64,000 nt of DNA from Caldicellulosiruptor diazotrophicus. Its GTDB lineage: Bacteria; Bacillota; Thermoanaerobacteria; Caldicellulosiruptorales; Caldicellulosiruptoraceae. The notes under the pieces were generated by a model. The model was not told the origin of the DNA. It was given only the letters and a program-made list of their open reading frames with translations, and searched no databases. The first letter of the stretch is position 1. Each line of letters starts with the position of its first letter. Both the position numbers and the translations under genes were made by a program. Below are positions 8,473-17,360 of this stretch, piece after piece. Where the stretch lies: positions 610,001 to 674,000 of the forward strand of contig NZ_AP024480.1 of the NCBI RefSeq assembly GCF_017347585.1, in the 5' to 3' direction.

Positions 8473-9519
8473 TTATGACATCTCTGAAGTTCTCTTTTCA
8501 AGCTGAAGTTTTGCTTTTATTACCCTCACGTCTTCTCCAAACAGATGAAGAAACAAAAAATACTCCTGAAGCCTACCCATTATAAACTGAGAATAAACTG
8601 TAACAAGCCCGTCAAGGCTGTAGTTTGTTGTTATAACCGTTTTTTTGCCAGATAAAAATCTTTTGTCCAGCAAACTTTGAAAAACCCCATGGCAGAACTC
8701 AGCATTTTTTCCCTCATTCCCAAGATCATCAATTATCAAAAGGTCTACCTCTTCAAGGCTTTTGTATTCTTCATCACTTACATCTTCATAGAGTCGAAGC
8801 ATTTTGGAATATTTATCTTTTAATACCTCAAAGAAAGAAATACTGTCTAAAAATATTACAGTTTTACCTTTATCAATTACCTCTTTTGCAATACAATGAG
8901 CAAGAAACGTCTTACCAAGACCCGTTGGTCCATAAAACAACAAATTTTTTTGATTTGGTTTATCGAAATTTTCTAAAAACTCTTTAACCTTTTCAATTAT
9001 CTTGACCATATTCTTATACGGTGACAATCCTTCTTTCACATCAACTTCTTTTGAGTAATAGTTTAAATTTAACTTGCTAAAGTTATGGTCTTTTAAGATT
9101 TCCTTGAGCTTACTTTGTTCATACAGAAGTTCAATAAAGAGCTGTGTTCTACATTTGCAAACATCAACTCTGTCATCTAAAACGACAAAGCCTGTGTCCT
9201 GGCATGTCTTGCACACATAGTCTGGTTCTAAATAGTCGCTCGGATATCCCATCTCAATTAAAAGTTTTGTCCTTTTTGAAATAAGTGTATCAAAAATTTT
9301 AGAATATTTAGCTATTTGTTCTTTATTTTGCATAAGCGACGCTTTTGACAGCCTCAAGCCAGCTAATTTTATTTTGTCACATATATCGGCAAACTCTTTT
9401 GATTTTGCATAAAGCTCGTTGATTTTTCTTTCTTTTGAAAGCTCTGCATTGTAGCGTCTTTGCTTGTATATTCTATCTATCGTCTCTAATATTTCTTTCT
9501 TATTCGTCATCATCTGCAT
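8473..9519 (-). CDS. ATP-binding helicase loader, DnaC/DnaI family
   Basis: A 348-residue AAA+ protein. An N-terminal helical region is followed by a zinc-type cluster (YVCKTCQDTGFV then VDVCKC, about residues 100-125). The ATPase core has Walker A FYGPTGLGKTF near residue 195 and Walker B LLIIDDLGNE near 258. DnaI-type proteins load the replicative helicase with DnaD/DnaB partners. The upstream minus-strand gene is DnaD-like and overlaps this start by about 20 bases, which supports a primosomal role. Several adjacent ATGs (9519, 9513, 9510) could be the start. Confidence 0.88.
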   Translation of the reverse strand: MQMMTNKKEILETIDRIYKQRRYNAELSKERKINELYAKSKEFADICDKIKLAGLRLSKASLMQNKEQIAKYSKIFDTLISKRTKLLIEMGYPSDYLEPDYVCKTCQDTGFVVLDDRVDVCKCRTQLFIELLYEQSKLKEILKDHNFSKLNLNYYSKEVDVKEGLSPYKNMVKIIEKVKEFLENFDKPNQKNLLFYGPTGLGKTFLAHCIAKEVIDKGKTVIFLDSISFFEVLKDKYSKMLRLYEDVSDEEYKSLEEVDLLIIDDLGNEGKNAEFCHGVFQSLLDKRFLSGKKTVITTNYSLDGLVTVYSQFIMGRLQEYFLFLHLFGEDVRVIKAKLQLEKRTSEMS

Positions 9520-10519
9520 TACCTCTCAAGGCTTTTTTGTAAAGTTCTTCTAGCGCAGTGTATGTAGATGGGTCTCTTTCTTCACGGAGGCTCTTTTTAT
9601 TTGAGGCCTGCTTTTTGTTCTTTTCTTTCTTTTGAGCATTTTCAAGTTCAAACTTTTTGATTGATTCTAAATCTTTCAGACCTGCCTCATACCACCTTTT
9701 TATTATACCATTTACATAGCTTACTGTGGGATTGTTCACATTTTTCACAAGACTCAAAGCATACATAATAACATCCTCTGGCACTTTCCAGTCGTTTATC
9801 CATACATTCATAATTTCGTCTTCCACCTTAGTGGGAGCTCTGTTGTATATTCCAAGATACTGAAGAACATGCCTTTTTATTCTACTTGTATCTTCCTGCG
9901 ACCTTATATACTCCTCAGCCTTTTCAATGCTGTCAATGTTAAGCTCTTTCCATTTAATTGCCATTTGTTCAAGAAATTTTAGATTTTTATTGTTCTTATT
10001 TATTGTAACATAGTTTATCAAAAGGTATATGACCTCAATAGGCAGTTTTAGCCAGTCATAAATCTCAAGCAAAACATCAATATCACTTTTGTTAAATGTC
10101 CTGCAGTACTGTTTTTGGGCAAATTCAAGAAGGTTTCTAAACTTTTCATCTGTTTCAAAAAATCTTGATAAATCCTCTGTTGTGTAAACTGGTGGTGCTA
10201 TAGAACTTTCAATCTTTTCAGATACAAACACCTCATCCAAAAATTCAATTGAAAAATTGCCATCAACGTCTTTTGAAAGCCTAATTAAATTTCTTTGTGT
10301 CCAAAATTCAAGTGCTTTTACAACATCACTTTCAAGAAGATTTAGTTCTTTTGCAATCCTATCTATTTCAACTGCTTCAATTTTGTTTTGGAAAAGATAT
10401 TTAAGGTATATATATACCTTAACAAACTCCCCGTCAGAAAAAGGCATATGATTTTTAATAAAATCATAGCCTATTAAAACAAAGTTTTGCTGTTTAGGCA
10501 TAATAAATAGCTTTCCCAT
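9500..10519 (-). CDS. DnaD domain-containing replication protein
   Basis: A 339-residue protein. The N-terminal winged-helix-like half includes [18 protein letters not shown] and a MarR/DnaD-like turn. The C-terminal half contains DnaD-type helices with [16 protein letters not shown], the conserved YxxxIxxxW motif of the DnaD/DnaB C-terminal domain. A lysine-rich tail follows. DnaD proteins help open DNA and recruit the helicase loader, and the loader gene overlaps its 3' end. The start used is ATG 10519; a longer frame to 10561 crosses the divergent thyX promoter region. Confidence 0.85.
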   Translation of the reverse strand: MGKLFIMPKQQNFVLIGYDFIKNHMPFSDGEFVKVYIYLKYLFQNKIEAVEIDRIAKELNLLESDVVKALEFWTQRNLIRLSKDVDGNFSIEFLDEVFVSEKIESSIAPPVYTTEDLSRFFETDEKFRNLLEFAQKQYCRTFNKSDIDVLLEIYDWLKLPIEVIYLLINYVTINKNNKNLKFLEQMAIKWKELNIDSIEKAEEYIRSQEDTSRIKRHVLQYLGIYNRAPTKVEDEIMNVWINDWKVPEDVIMYALSLVKNVNNPTVSYVNGIIKRWYEAGLKDLESIKKFELENAQKKEKNKKQASNKKSLREERDPSTYTALEELYKKALRGNADDDE

Positions 10520-10541
10520 ATATAAAGTTGCCCCCTTTTTG

Positions 10542-10550
10542 TGATACAAT
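10542..10550 (+). promoter_or_regulatory. Extended -10 promoter of the thyX operon
   Basis: TGATACAAT (TG 10542-10543, TACAAT 10545-10550) lies about 70 bases before thyX in the region divergent from the dnaD-like gene. The -35 is not clear. Confidence 0.45.
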
Positions 10551-10620
10551 AATTTTATCACAAAACTTCATTTATTTTTATACCAGTAAAATGCAATTAT
10601 TATATATGGAGGAATTGACT

Positions 10621-11412
10621 ATGAAGTTCAAAGTTGTTCTGTTATCTCACACACCAGAGCCTGAAAAGGTTGTTGCAACTGCAGCAAAACTTTGTTATTC
10701 TAATGCAACCATTGAGAATATCTTCGAAAGATTAGATGATGAGACAATTAAAAACTTTCTGAATTTTTTGGTAGAGGTGGGGCATCAGTCACCCTTAGAA
10801 CATGTAAGCTTTACATTTGGGATAGAAGGAGTTTCAAGAAGCTTTACACACCAGCTTGTCCGTCACAGGATTGCTTCGTATTCACAGCAATCTCAGCGGT
10901 ATGTCAAGATGGATGGATTTGATTATGTCATCCCACCAAGCATAGAAGAAGATGAAGAGCTTAAAAATATTTTTATAGACACCATGAACCAGATTTCACA
11001 AGCTTATGCTATTTTGTCTGAAAAGCTTCAAAAAAAACACATTGAAAGATTTAAAATACAAGGAATTTCAGAGAAAGAGGCTTTAAAGAAGGCAGAAAAA
11101 ATGGCAATTGAGGATGCAAGATATGTTCTTCCAAATGCCTGTGAAACAAAGATTATCATGACAATGAACGCAAGAGAGCTTTTACATTTTTTTAGCGAAA
11201 GGTGCTGCAGTAGAGCTCAGTGGGAGATGAGGGCTGTTGCTGACAAGATTTTAGAGCTTGTCAAAAACGTTGCGCCAAACATATTCAAATTTGCAGGACC
11301 TAAATGCATAAGACTTGGCTATTGCCCTGAAGGGAAGTTCTCTTGTGGAGAGTTTGAAAAAGTGAGAGAAAAATATCTTGGGAAAAAGAGGGAGGAAAAT
11401 GAGAACTATTGA
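10621..11412 (+). CDS. thyX: Flavin-dependent thymidylate synthase ThyX
   Basis: A 263-residue enzyme with the ThyX signature [14 protein letters not shown] (RHRxxSxxxxSQRY form), preceded by [13 protein letters not shown]. It makes dTMP from dUMP using FAD, NADPH and methylene-tetrahydrofolate, independently of ThyA. The start is ATG 10621 with GGAGGA (10608-10613) 7 bases upstream; the longer open frame back to 10528 lacks this. It leads an operon with rlmB, yacP and sigH, a conserved order near mrnC in Clostridia. Its 3' end overlaps rlmB by 14 bases. Confidence 0.95.
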   Translation: MKFKVVLLSHTPEPEKVVATAAKLCYSNATIENIFERLDDETIKNFLNFLVEVGHQSPLEHVSFTFGIEGVSRSFTHQLVRHRIASYSQQSQRYVKMDGFDYVIPPSIEEDEELKNIFIDTMNQISQAYAILSEKLQKKHIERFKIQGISEKEALKKAEKMAIEDARYVLPNACETKIIMTMNARELLHFFSERCCSRAQWEMRAVADKILELVKNVAPNIFKFAGPKCIRLGYCPEGKFSCGEFEKVREKYLGKKREENENY

Positions 11413-12160
11413 AGGCAAAAATCCTGTGAAAGAAGCACTCAAAAGCGGAGCTAAGATAACAGAGGTGTATATCTCAAATTCAGCAAAAGATAAAGAGACT
11501 GCCCAGATAATAGACCTTTGCAGACAAAGTGGGGTTGTGGTGAAATTTGTTGATAAAAGCAAAATAGATAAAATGGCGCAGACAAAAAATCCACAAGGCG
11601 TCATTGCCATTGCACACGAGTTTGAATATTGCGATACAGATGACATCTTATTTGAAGCAAAGAAGAGCGGTGAGGAGCCTTTTTTAGTTTTGCTTGATGG
11701 AATAACCGACCCACAGAACTTTGGGTCTATCATAAGGTCTGCACATTTGTGTGGGGCGCATGGAATTGTGATTGAAGCAAGGAATTCATGCCCTGTAACG
11801 CCAGCCGTTGAAAAGGCTTCTGCAGGTGCTGTTGAGTATATGAAGATTGCACGGGTTGTTAACTTAAGAAGGACTATTGAGGAACTGAAAGAGAAGGGCA
11901 TATGGGTGTTTGCTGCAGATGCAAGTAGTCCGAAACCTGTTTATGAGTGTGATTTTACTATTCCAACATGTATTGTGATAGGTTCTGAAGGGAAAGGTAT
12001 CTCCAGGCTTGTGAAAGAAGGAGCTGACTTTTTGATAAAAATCCCACAAAAAGGATATGTCAATTCGTTTAATGCATCTGTTGCGGCCGGTATCATATTT
12101 TTTGAGGTTTTGAAACAAAGACTTAAAGAAGGAGAAATCAAAGGTGCACTTGATGGTTGA
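11399..12160 (+). CDS. rlmB: 23S rRNA 2'-O-methyltransferase RlmB (SpoU/TrmH family)
   Basis: A 253-residue SpoU-class methyltransferase. The N-terminal substrate-binding domain starts [13 protein letters not shown]. The SPOUT knot motifs are [32 protein letters not shown] and [15 protein letters not shown]. RlmB-type enzymes methylate the ribose of G2251 (E. coli numbering) in 23S rRNA. ATG 11399 with AGAGGGAGG upstream is chosen over TTG 11378. The gene overlaps both thyX and yacP, indicating co-transcription. Confidence 0.92.
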   Translation: MRTIEGKNPVKEALKSGAKITEVYISNSAKDKETAQIIDLCRQSGVVVKFVDKSKIDKMAQTKNPQGVIAIAHEFEYCDTDDILFEAKKSGEEPFLVLLDGITDPQNFGSIIRSAHLCGAHGIVIEARNSCPVTPAVEKASAGAVEYMKIARVVNLRRTIEELKEKGIWVFAADASSPKPVYECDFTIPTCIVIGSEGKGISRLVKEGADFLIKIPQKGYVNSFNASVAAGIIFFEVLKQRLKEGEIKGALDG

Positions 12161-12650
12161 TGGATACAATTTTATAAATACATGGGAGAACTTAAGAAAA
12201 ATTGCTGAAGAGGATTTGGACAGTGCACGTAAAAAGTTAATTGACATTTTAGCAGATTTTTCTGGCTACAAAGGGTATAAAATTACTATTGTGTTTGATT
12301 CACACTTAGTTAAAGGAGCTATGCGGCAAAAAGAAACCATCAGCAATGTAGAAGTAATATTTACAAAAGAGGGCGAGACAGCAGACAATTACATAGAACA
12401 ATATGTTTACAAGAATAGCAAAAACGAGAAAATTGGGGTTGTAACCTCAGACTATTTAGAACAGCTAATAATCCTTGGAGATGGTGCTTTGAGAATACCT
12501 CCAAGAGAACTTATATATGAGATTGAACATTACAGAAAAGAAATTAAAAAGAAAGAAGAAGAAAAAGTGCATAAAAATGGCAGATTGGAAGATACTTTAG
12601 AAGAGGATATTATTCGCAAGCTGGAGAAGTTCAAAAAAAACCTGGAATGA
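12144..12650 (+). CDS. yacP: NYN-domain ribonuclease YacP/Rae1
   Basis: A 168-residue NYN (PIN-like) nuclease. [10 protein letters not shown] supplies the first catalytic aspartate, GETADNYIEQYVYK the second acidic site, and VVTSDYLEQ the third. The Bacillus homologue Rae1 cleaves mRNA in the ribosomal A site. A charged coiled tail follows after about residue 130. GTG 12144 has AAGGAG nine bases upstream, and ATG 12153 is an alternative. It overlaps rlmB by 17 bases and sigH by four (ATGA). Confidence 0.9.
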   Translation: MHLMVDGYNFINTWENLRKIAEEDLDSARKKLIDILADFSGYKGYKITIVFDSHLVKGAMRQKETISNVEVIFTKEGETADNYIEQYVYKNSKNEKIGVVTSDYLEQLIILGDGALRIPPRELIYEIEHYRKEIKKKEEEKVHKNGRLEDTLEEDIIRKLEKFKKNLE

Positions 12651-13381
12651 GCTTGAAAGAAGCTTTAGCAATAATATATAATTATTGTGATAGGTTTTTC
12701 TTTGAATTCTTAACAAGGCTTAAAAACTTAAGGAGGCATATTGCCTTGACATTGCAAAAATGGCTTTTAAATTTTAAAGAATGTCCAGATGAGGAATTGG
12801 TTAAATATTCAAGAGAAGGAGTGAAAGAGGCTCTTGAGGAGCTTCTTTCAAGGTATCAAAACTTTGTAAAGGCAAAGTGCAGGATGTATTTTTTGATCGG
12901 AGCTGATAAGGAGGATATTTATCAAGAAGGAATGATAGGTTTGTTTAAAGCTGTGCGTGATTTTGATGAGACAAAATATCCTTCGTTTAGATTGTTTGCA
13001 GAGATGTGCATTACGCGGCAGATGATAACTGCAATCAAAACTGCCAGCAGGCAAAAACATATTCCTCTTAACACCTACATATCACTTAACAAGCCTGTGT
13101 ACGAAGAAAATGATGAAAGAACGCTAATTGATACGTTAGCAGACACATTCATTTCTGACCCCGAAGAGGTTATGATTACAAAGGAGGAGCTTGAAAACGC
13201 TATAAATGTTATTACTGGATGTCTTTCACCTTTTGAGTTCAAGGTTTTAAGCCTTTACCTTGAAGGAAGGAGTTATCAAGAGATTGCTGATATGATTCAC
13301 AAGGATGTAAAATCAATTGACAATGCTCTTCAAAGGGTTAAAAAGAAGATTGAAAAGTACTTGGCTCCAGCTGATAAATGA
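12647..13381 (+). CDS. sigH: RNA polymerase sigma-H factor (Spo0H)
   Basis: A 244-residue sigma-70 family protein. Region 2 contains DKEDIYQEGMIGLFKAVRDF and SFRLFAEMCITRQMITAIK; region 4 contains LSPFEFKVLSLYLEGRSYQE and the helix-turn-helix that follows. Length, the DPEEVMITKEEL linker and the yacP neighbour match sigma-H, which directs early-stationary and sporulation-entry genes. An N-terminal extension of about 35 residues (SLKEALAIIYNYCDRFFFEF) precedes the usual sigma-H start, so initiation inside the frame is possible. A strong terminator follows. Confidence 0.9.
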   Translation: MSLKEALAIIYNYCDRFFFEFLTRLKNLRRHIALTLQKWLLNFKECPDEELVKYSREGVKEALEELLSRYQNFVKAKCRMYFLIGADKEDIYQEGMIGLFKAVRDFDETKYPSFRLFAEMCITRQMITAIKTASRQKHIPLNTYISLNKPVYEENDERTLIDTLADTFISDPEEVMITKEELENAINVITGCLSPFEFKVLSLYLEGRSYQEIADMIHKDVKSIDNALQRVKKKIEKYLAPADK

Positions 13382-13390
13382 ACAAAGAAG

Positions 13391-13430
13391 GATGACCGGC
13401 AGTCTATTTATTGCCCGGTCATCTTTTTGT
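13391..13430 (+). terminator. Intrinsic terminator after sigH
   Basis: GATGACCGG (13391-13399) pairs with CCGGTCATC (13415-13423), followed by TTTTTGTTT. Confidence 0.9.
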
Positions 13431-13433
13431 TTA

Positions 13434-13461
13434 TTGTAAAAATTTCAATCTATATTATAAT
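13434..13461 (+). promoter_or_regulatory. Promoter of the phosphohexomutase gene
   Basis: TTGTAA (13434-13439) and TATAAT (13456-13461) with 16-base spacing, 38 bases before the GTG start. Confidence 0.6.
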
Positions 13462-13498
13462 ATATTTGTCCAATCTTTTTTTAAGGAGGGTAAAAAGG

Positions 13499-14902
13499 GT
13501 GAGAAAGATTTCATTTGGGACAGATGGCTGGAGAGGAATTATAGCAGACGATTTTACTTTTGAGAATGTAAAAGTTGTTGCTCAGGCAATATCTGAATAT
13601 GTTTTAGAAACCTACGAAAACCCGACAATAATAATTGGATATGACTATAGATTTCACTCAGAAAATTTTGCAAAAGTGTGTGCTGAGGTTCTAAGTAGCA
13701 ATGCGATACACGTTTTTCTTTCAAAACAGCCGATTCCAACACCAGCTTTAGCACATGCTGTTGTTAAAAAAGGTGTAAGCGGAGCAATAATGATAACAGC
13801 AAGTCACAACCCATATTACTACAACGGAATAAAGTTTATTCCACACTATGGTGGACCTGCCAACACACAGATTACAGATAAGATAGTAAAAAACGTGGAA
13901 AGAATCCAGAAAGAAGGACTTGGCAGTTTAAATCCTGAAGAAAAACTTATTGAATACTTTGATTACAAAGAAGAATATATAAATGATGTTTTGAACTTGA
14001 TAGACAAAAAGGTATTTGAGGGGAAAACTTTAAAAGTTCTTGTAAATCCTATGTATGGCTGTGGAATAGGGTATGTTGATGAAGCGCTCAAGAGGCTTGG
14101 ATGTGAAGTAAGGGTAATTAATAATTGGCGCGACCCGCTTTTTGGTGGACATTTGCCAGAGCCTAATCTGGAGAATATGAAAGACCTTTTAGAGGTTATA
14201 AAGAGCGAAAAGTTTGACTTAGGCCTTGCAACAGATGGGGATGCAGACAGGTTTGGTGTTGTGAATCCAGATGGAGAGTATATTTCGGCAAATGAAGTAA
14301 TCTTTATGCTTGCAGACTATTTGATAAAAACGCGTGGGAAAGCATCATCAATTGCAAGGACAGTTGCAACAACTTCTATGCTCGACAAAATTGCACAGAA
14401 GCACAATATGCGTTGCATTGAAACACCTGTTGGGTTTAAATATATTGCAGAGTGTTTGATGAAAGAAGATAGCCTAATCGGTGGAGAGGAATCTGGAGGG
14501 CTTTCCATAAAAGGGCATGTGCCTGAAAAGGATGGAATTTTGGCTGACCTTTTGGTTGCAGAGGCAGTTGCAAAGCTTCAAAAATCTCCAAAAGAAATTT
14601 TAAGGAGCATTGAGTCTGAGTATGGAAAGCTTTATAATAAAAGAATTGATATAAGAACAACTTCTCAGAAGAAAGAAGAGGCTTTGGGAAGAATTAAAAA
14701 TTTCGGCAAAAGTGAAGTTGCAGGGCTCAAATGTATTGAATACAGAACAAGAGATGGATTGAAGGTTATACTTGAAGATATGTCGTGGTTTTTAGTAAGA
14801 CCATCTGGCACAGAAGACCTTATAAGAATTTATGGTGAAAGCCCAGATGAGCAGAAATTAGAGGAAATTTTGCTTGATGTGAGAGGCTATCTTGGATTGT
14901 AG
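13499..14902 (+). CDS. Phosphoglucomutase/phosphomannomutase family enzyme
   Basis: A 467-residue alpha-D-phosphohexomutase. The phosphoserine loop is IMITASHNPYYYNGIKF (about residue 100). The metal loop is ATDGDADRFGV, the sugar-binding loop GGEESGG, and the C-terminal phosphate-binding loop RPSGTEDLIRIYGE, all intact. It interconverts hexose 1- and 6-phosphates; glucose versus mannose preference cannot be read. The start is GTG 13499 with AAGGAGGG eight bases upstream, and a longer open frame to 13427 runs into the promoter. It precedes ddl and murI, so a cell-envelope sugar-nucleotide supply role is possible. Confidence 0.9.
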   Translation: MRKISFGTDGWRGIIADDFTFENVKVVAQAISEYVLETYENPTIIIGYDYRFHSENFAKVCAEVLSSNAIHVFLSKQPIPTPALAHAVVKKGVSGAIMITASHNPYYYNGIKFIPHYGGPANTQITDKIVKNVERIQKEGLGSLNPEEKLIEYFDYKEEYINDVLNLIDKKVFEGKTLKVLVNPMYGCGIGYVDEALKRLGCEVRVINNWRDPLFGGHLPEPNLENMKDLLEVIKSEKFDLGLATDGDADRFGVVNPDGEYISANEVIFMLADYLIKTRGKASSIARTVATTSMLDKIAQKHNMRCIETPVGFKYIAECLMKEDSLIGGEESGGLSIKGHVPEKDGILADLLVAEAVAKLQKSPKEILRSIESEYGKLYNKRIDIRTTSQKKEEALGRIKNFGKSEVAGLKCIEYRTRDGLKVILEDMSWFLVRPSGTEDLIRIYGESPDEQKLEEILLDVRGYLGL

Positions 14903-14988
14903 AAAATGCAACTTGAAATGTAATAAAGTTGTCTGCTTGATGAATATATAAATTTACAAAAAGCATATTTTTGGAGGTAATTCTGATA

Positions 14989-16083
14989 ATGACCAAGTTA
15001 AAAGTTGCTGTTTTATTTGGAGGAGTTTCAACAGAACACGAAATATCCATAGTTTCGGCAAAATCAATTATGCAAAATATGGATAAAGAAAAATACGAAG
15101 TAATTCCAATAGGTATAACAAAAGAAGGAAAATGGCTCTTGTACACAGGCAAAATTGAAGATTTAGATAGCAAGTGGACTCAGTTTTCTATAGAATGTTT
15201 TGTTTCTCCTGATAGAACCAAAAAAGCACTTGTAAAAATAAAGGATAGTGAAGCTACTTTTATAGATATAGATGTAGTATTCCCAGTTTTGCATGGAATG
15301 AATGGTGAGGATGGTACAGTTCAGGGGCTTTTAGAGTTATCCGACATACCATATGTGGGTTGCGGAGTTCTTTCGTCGGCTATATGTATGGACAAAGCAT
15401 TTGCTAAAAAGCTTGCGCTTTTAGAAGGAATACCACAGGGGCATTTTTTGGTTGTATACAAAAACGAATATTCAGCTAAAAAAGATTATTTCATAAAAAG
15501 AATAGAGAGTGAGTTTTCGTATCCTGTTTTTGTAAAGCCTGCAAACTCAGGCTCGTCTGTGGGTATATCAAAAGCGAAAGATAGAGAGGACCTTGTTTTG
15601 GCAATACATGAGGCTTTTTTGTATGATACAAAGATTTTGATTGAACAGGCTATAAACGCTCGGGAGATAGAATGTGCAGTTTTGGGAAATGATGAAGTAT
15701 TTGTGTCTGAGCCGGGAGAAATAATTCCGTCAAGAGAGTTTTATTCGTATGAGGCAAAATATATTGATAATTCATCAGAGCTTATCATCCCGGCAAGACT
15801 TCCAAAGGAAGTTATTGAAGAAATAAAAGATTTGGCAGGAAGGATTTACAAGATTTTTGAGTGCTGTGGAATGGCAAGAGTGGACTTTTTTGTTGATAAA
15901 GATACGAACAAAGTGTATTTCAACGAGGTAAACACAATACCTGGTTTTACAAGTATTTCGATGTATCCAAAACTTATGGAGTTCAGTGGCATTCCGTATT
16001 CTCAGCTCATTGATAAACTAATTTCTCTTGCCATTGAGAAAAATAGACAGAAAAAAAGCATAAAATACAGCAAAGAGGGCTGA
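14989..16083 (+). CDS. ddl: D-alanine--D-alanine ligase
   Basis: A 364-residue ATP-grasp ligase. The N-terminal part has [18 protein letters not shown], and the middle has [16 protein letters not shown] and [16 protein letters not shown]. The omega loop SYEAKY keeps the tyrosine associated with D-Ala as second substrate, where VanA-type ligases have histidine, so a D-Ala-D-Ala product is expected. [10 protein letters not shown] closes the metal site. It makes the peptidoglycan dipeptide used by MurF. GGAGG (14973-14977) precedes ATG 14989. murI follows 7 bases later, forming a wall-precursor pair. Confidence 0.93.
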   Translation: MTKLKVAVLFGGVSTEHEISIVSAKSIMQNMDKEKYEVIPIGITKEGKWLLYTGKIEDLDSKWTQFSIECFVSPDRTKKALVKIKDSEATFIDIDVVFPVLHGMNGEDGTVQGLLELSDIPYVGCGVLSSAICMDKAFAKKLALLEGIPQGHFLVVYKNEYSAKKDYFIKRIESEFSYPVFVKPANSGSSVGISKAKDREDLVLAIHEAFLYDTKILIEQAINAREIECAVLGNDEVFVSEPGEIIPSREFYSYEAKYIDNSSELIIPARLPKEVIEEIKDLAGRIYKIFECCGMARVDFFVDKDTNKVYFNEVNTIPGFTSISMYPKLMEFSGIPYSQLIDKLISLAIEKNRQKKSIKYSKEG

Positions 16084-16090
16084 AATAGCT

Positions 16091-16894
16091 ATGGATTTGC
16101 GACCAATCGGTATATTTGATTCTGGTTTGGGTGGGCTTACTGTCTTTAAAGAGATTGTAAGTCTTATGCCAAATGAAAGTATTGTGTATTTTGGAGATAC
16201 GGCAAGAATTCCATACGGTTCTAAGTCTAAAGAAACAGTTACAAAGTTTGCAATGCAAAACACAAGGTTTTTGCTATCAAAAAATGTTAAGATAGTGGTT
16301 GTGGCATGTAACACTGCCTCTGCGTATGCATATGAAGCTTTGAAAGCAAAATTTGACATTCCTATTGTTGCAGTAATTGAACCTGGGGCTGAAGCAGCAG
16401 TAAGAGCTACTAAAAATAAAAAAATTGGAATTATAGGGACGGAAGGAACAATATCAAGTGGTGCTTTCGAAAAAAAAATACTAGAACTTGATAGTAATAT
16501 AAAAGTTTTTTCAAAGCCGTGTCCTCTTTTTGTCCCGCTTGTAGAAGAGGGATGGACAGATAAAGAGGTAACTTATCTTGTTGCGAAAGAGTATTTAGAA
16601 GAGTTCAGTGAAAAGGAAATAGATACTCTCGTTCTGGGATGCACACACTATCCTTTTTTACAAGATGTCATAAAGAAGATATTGCCGGACGTTGTGCTAA
16701 TAAATCCTGCACTTGAAACAGCTAAACAGGTGTTTGAGGTTTTAAAGCAAAAAGATATGTTAAACACTACAAACGATGAACCAACATATTATTTTTATGC
16801 AAGCGACAATCTCAAAAAATTTGAGTCTGTAGCTTCGATATTTTTAAATGAAAAGATAAAATGTGAAGAGAAAATAGACATAGAGAGGTACTAA
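16091..16894 (+). CDS. murI: Glutamate racemase
   Basis: A 267-residue Asp/Glu racemase. IGIFDSGLGGLTVF starts the fold. The two catalytic cysteines lie in VVACNTASAYA (about residue 74) and VLGCTHYPFLQ (about residue 185), and YFGDTARIPYG is also present. It converts L-Glu to D-Glu for peptidoglycan. It follows ddl closely and precedes a DUF1934 gene and argS. Confidence 0.94.
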   Translation: MDLRPIGIFDSGLGGLTVFKEIVSLMPNESIVYFGDTARIPYGSKSKETVTKFAMQNTRFLLSKNVKIVVVACNTASAYAYEALKAKFDIPIVAVIEPGAEAAVRATKNKKIGIIGTEGTISSGAFEKKILELDSNIKVFSKPCPLFVPLVEEGWTDKEVTYLVAKEYLEEFSEKEIDTLVLGCTHYPFLQDVIKKILPDVVLINPALETAKQVFEVLKQKDMLNTTNDEPTYYFYASDNLKKFESVASIFLNEKIKCEEKIDIERY

Positions 16895-16922
16895 AAATAG
16901 CCATTTTTTGGGGTGTGGAAGT

Positions 16923-17360
16923 ATGAAAAAAGATGTTTTGATTTACGTAAAAGGCACGCAGGAATACCCCATAAACAGTTTTGAAAATAGCATAGAATTT
17001 TTTACAGAAGGTAAGTTCTATAAAAAGGGAGAAAGTTATTTTGTGACATATAAGGAAAGTGAACTGACCGGTCTTGCAGGTACGACAACAACTTTTAAGA
17101 TTCAGCCCGACCTTATAACCTTAATCCGCTGGGGTGATGTTACATCAACCTTTATATTTGAGCCTGGCAAAAGACACATCTCCACATATATAACCGACCA
17201 GGGAGTTATCATGATTGGAGTTTATACAAAGAAGATGAAAGTTGACTTGGATGATAGTGGTGGAGAAGTTTTAGTAGAGTATGCTATAGATTTAGATTCG
17301 CATATGATGTCTGAAAATGACTTTTTACTTAAAATCAAAGAGGCAGGTGTAAAAAATTGA
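16923..17360 (+). CDS. DUF1934 domain protein (YwiB-like)
   Basis: A 145-residue beta-rich protein resembling Bacillus YwiB (DUF1934, calycin-like barrel). KGESYFVTYKESELTGL, TTTFKI and RHISTYITDQG are typical stretches. No catalytic residues are recognisable and the function is unknown. The family is often found directly upstream of argS, as here, where its stop overlaps the argS start. ATG 16923 is used; an upstream in-frame TTG at 16908 has no better ribosome site. Confidence 0.82.
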   Translation: MKKDVLIYVKGTQEYPINSFENSIEFFTEGKFYKKGESYFVTYKESELTGLAGTTTTFKIQPDLITLIRWGDVTSTFIFEPGKRHISTYITDQGVIMIGVYTKKMKVDLDDSGGEVLVEYAIDLDSHMMSENDFLLKIKEAGVKN

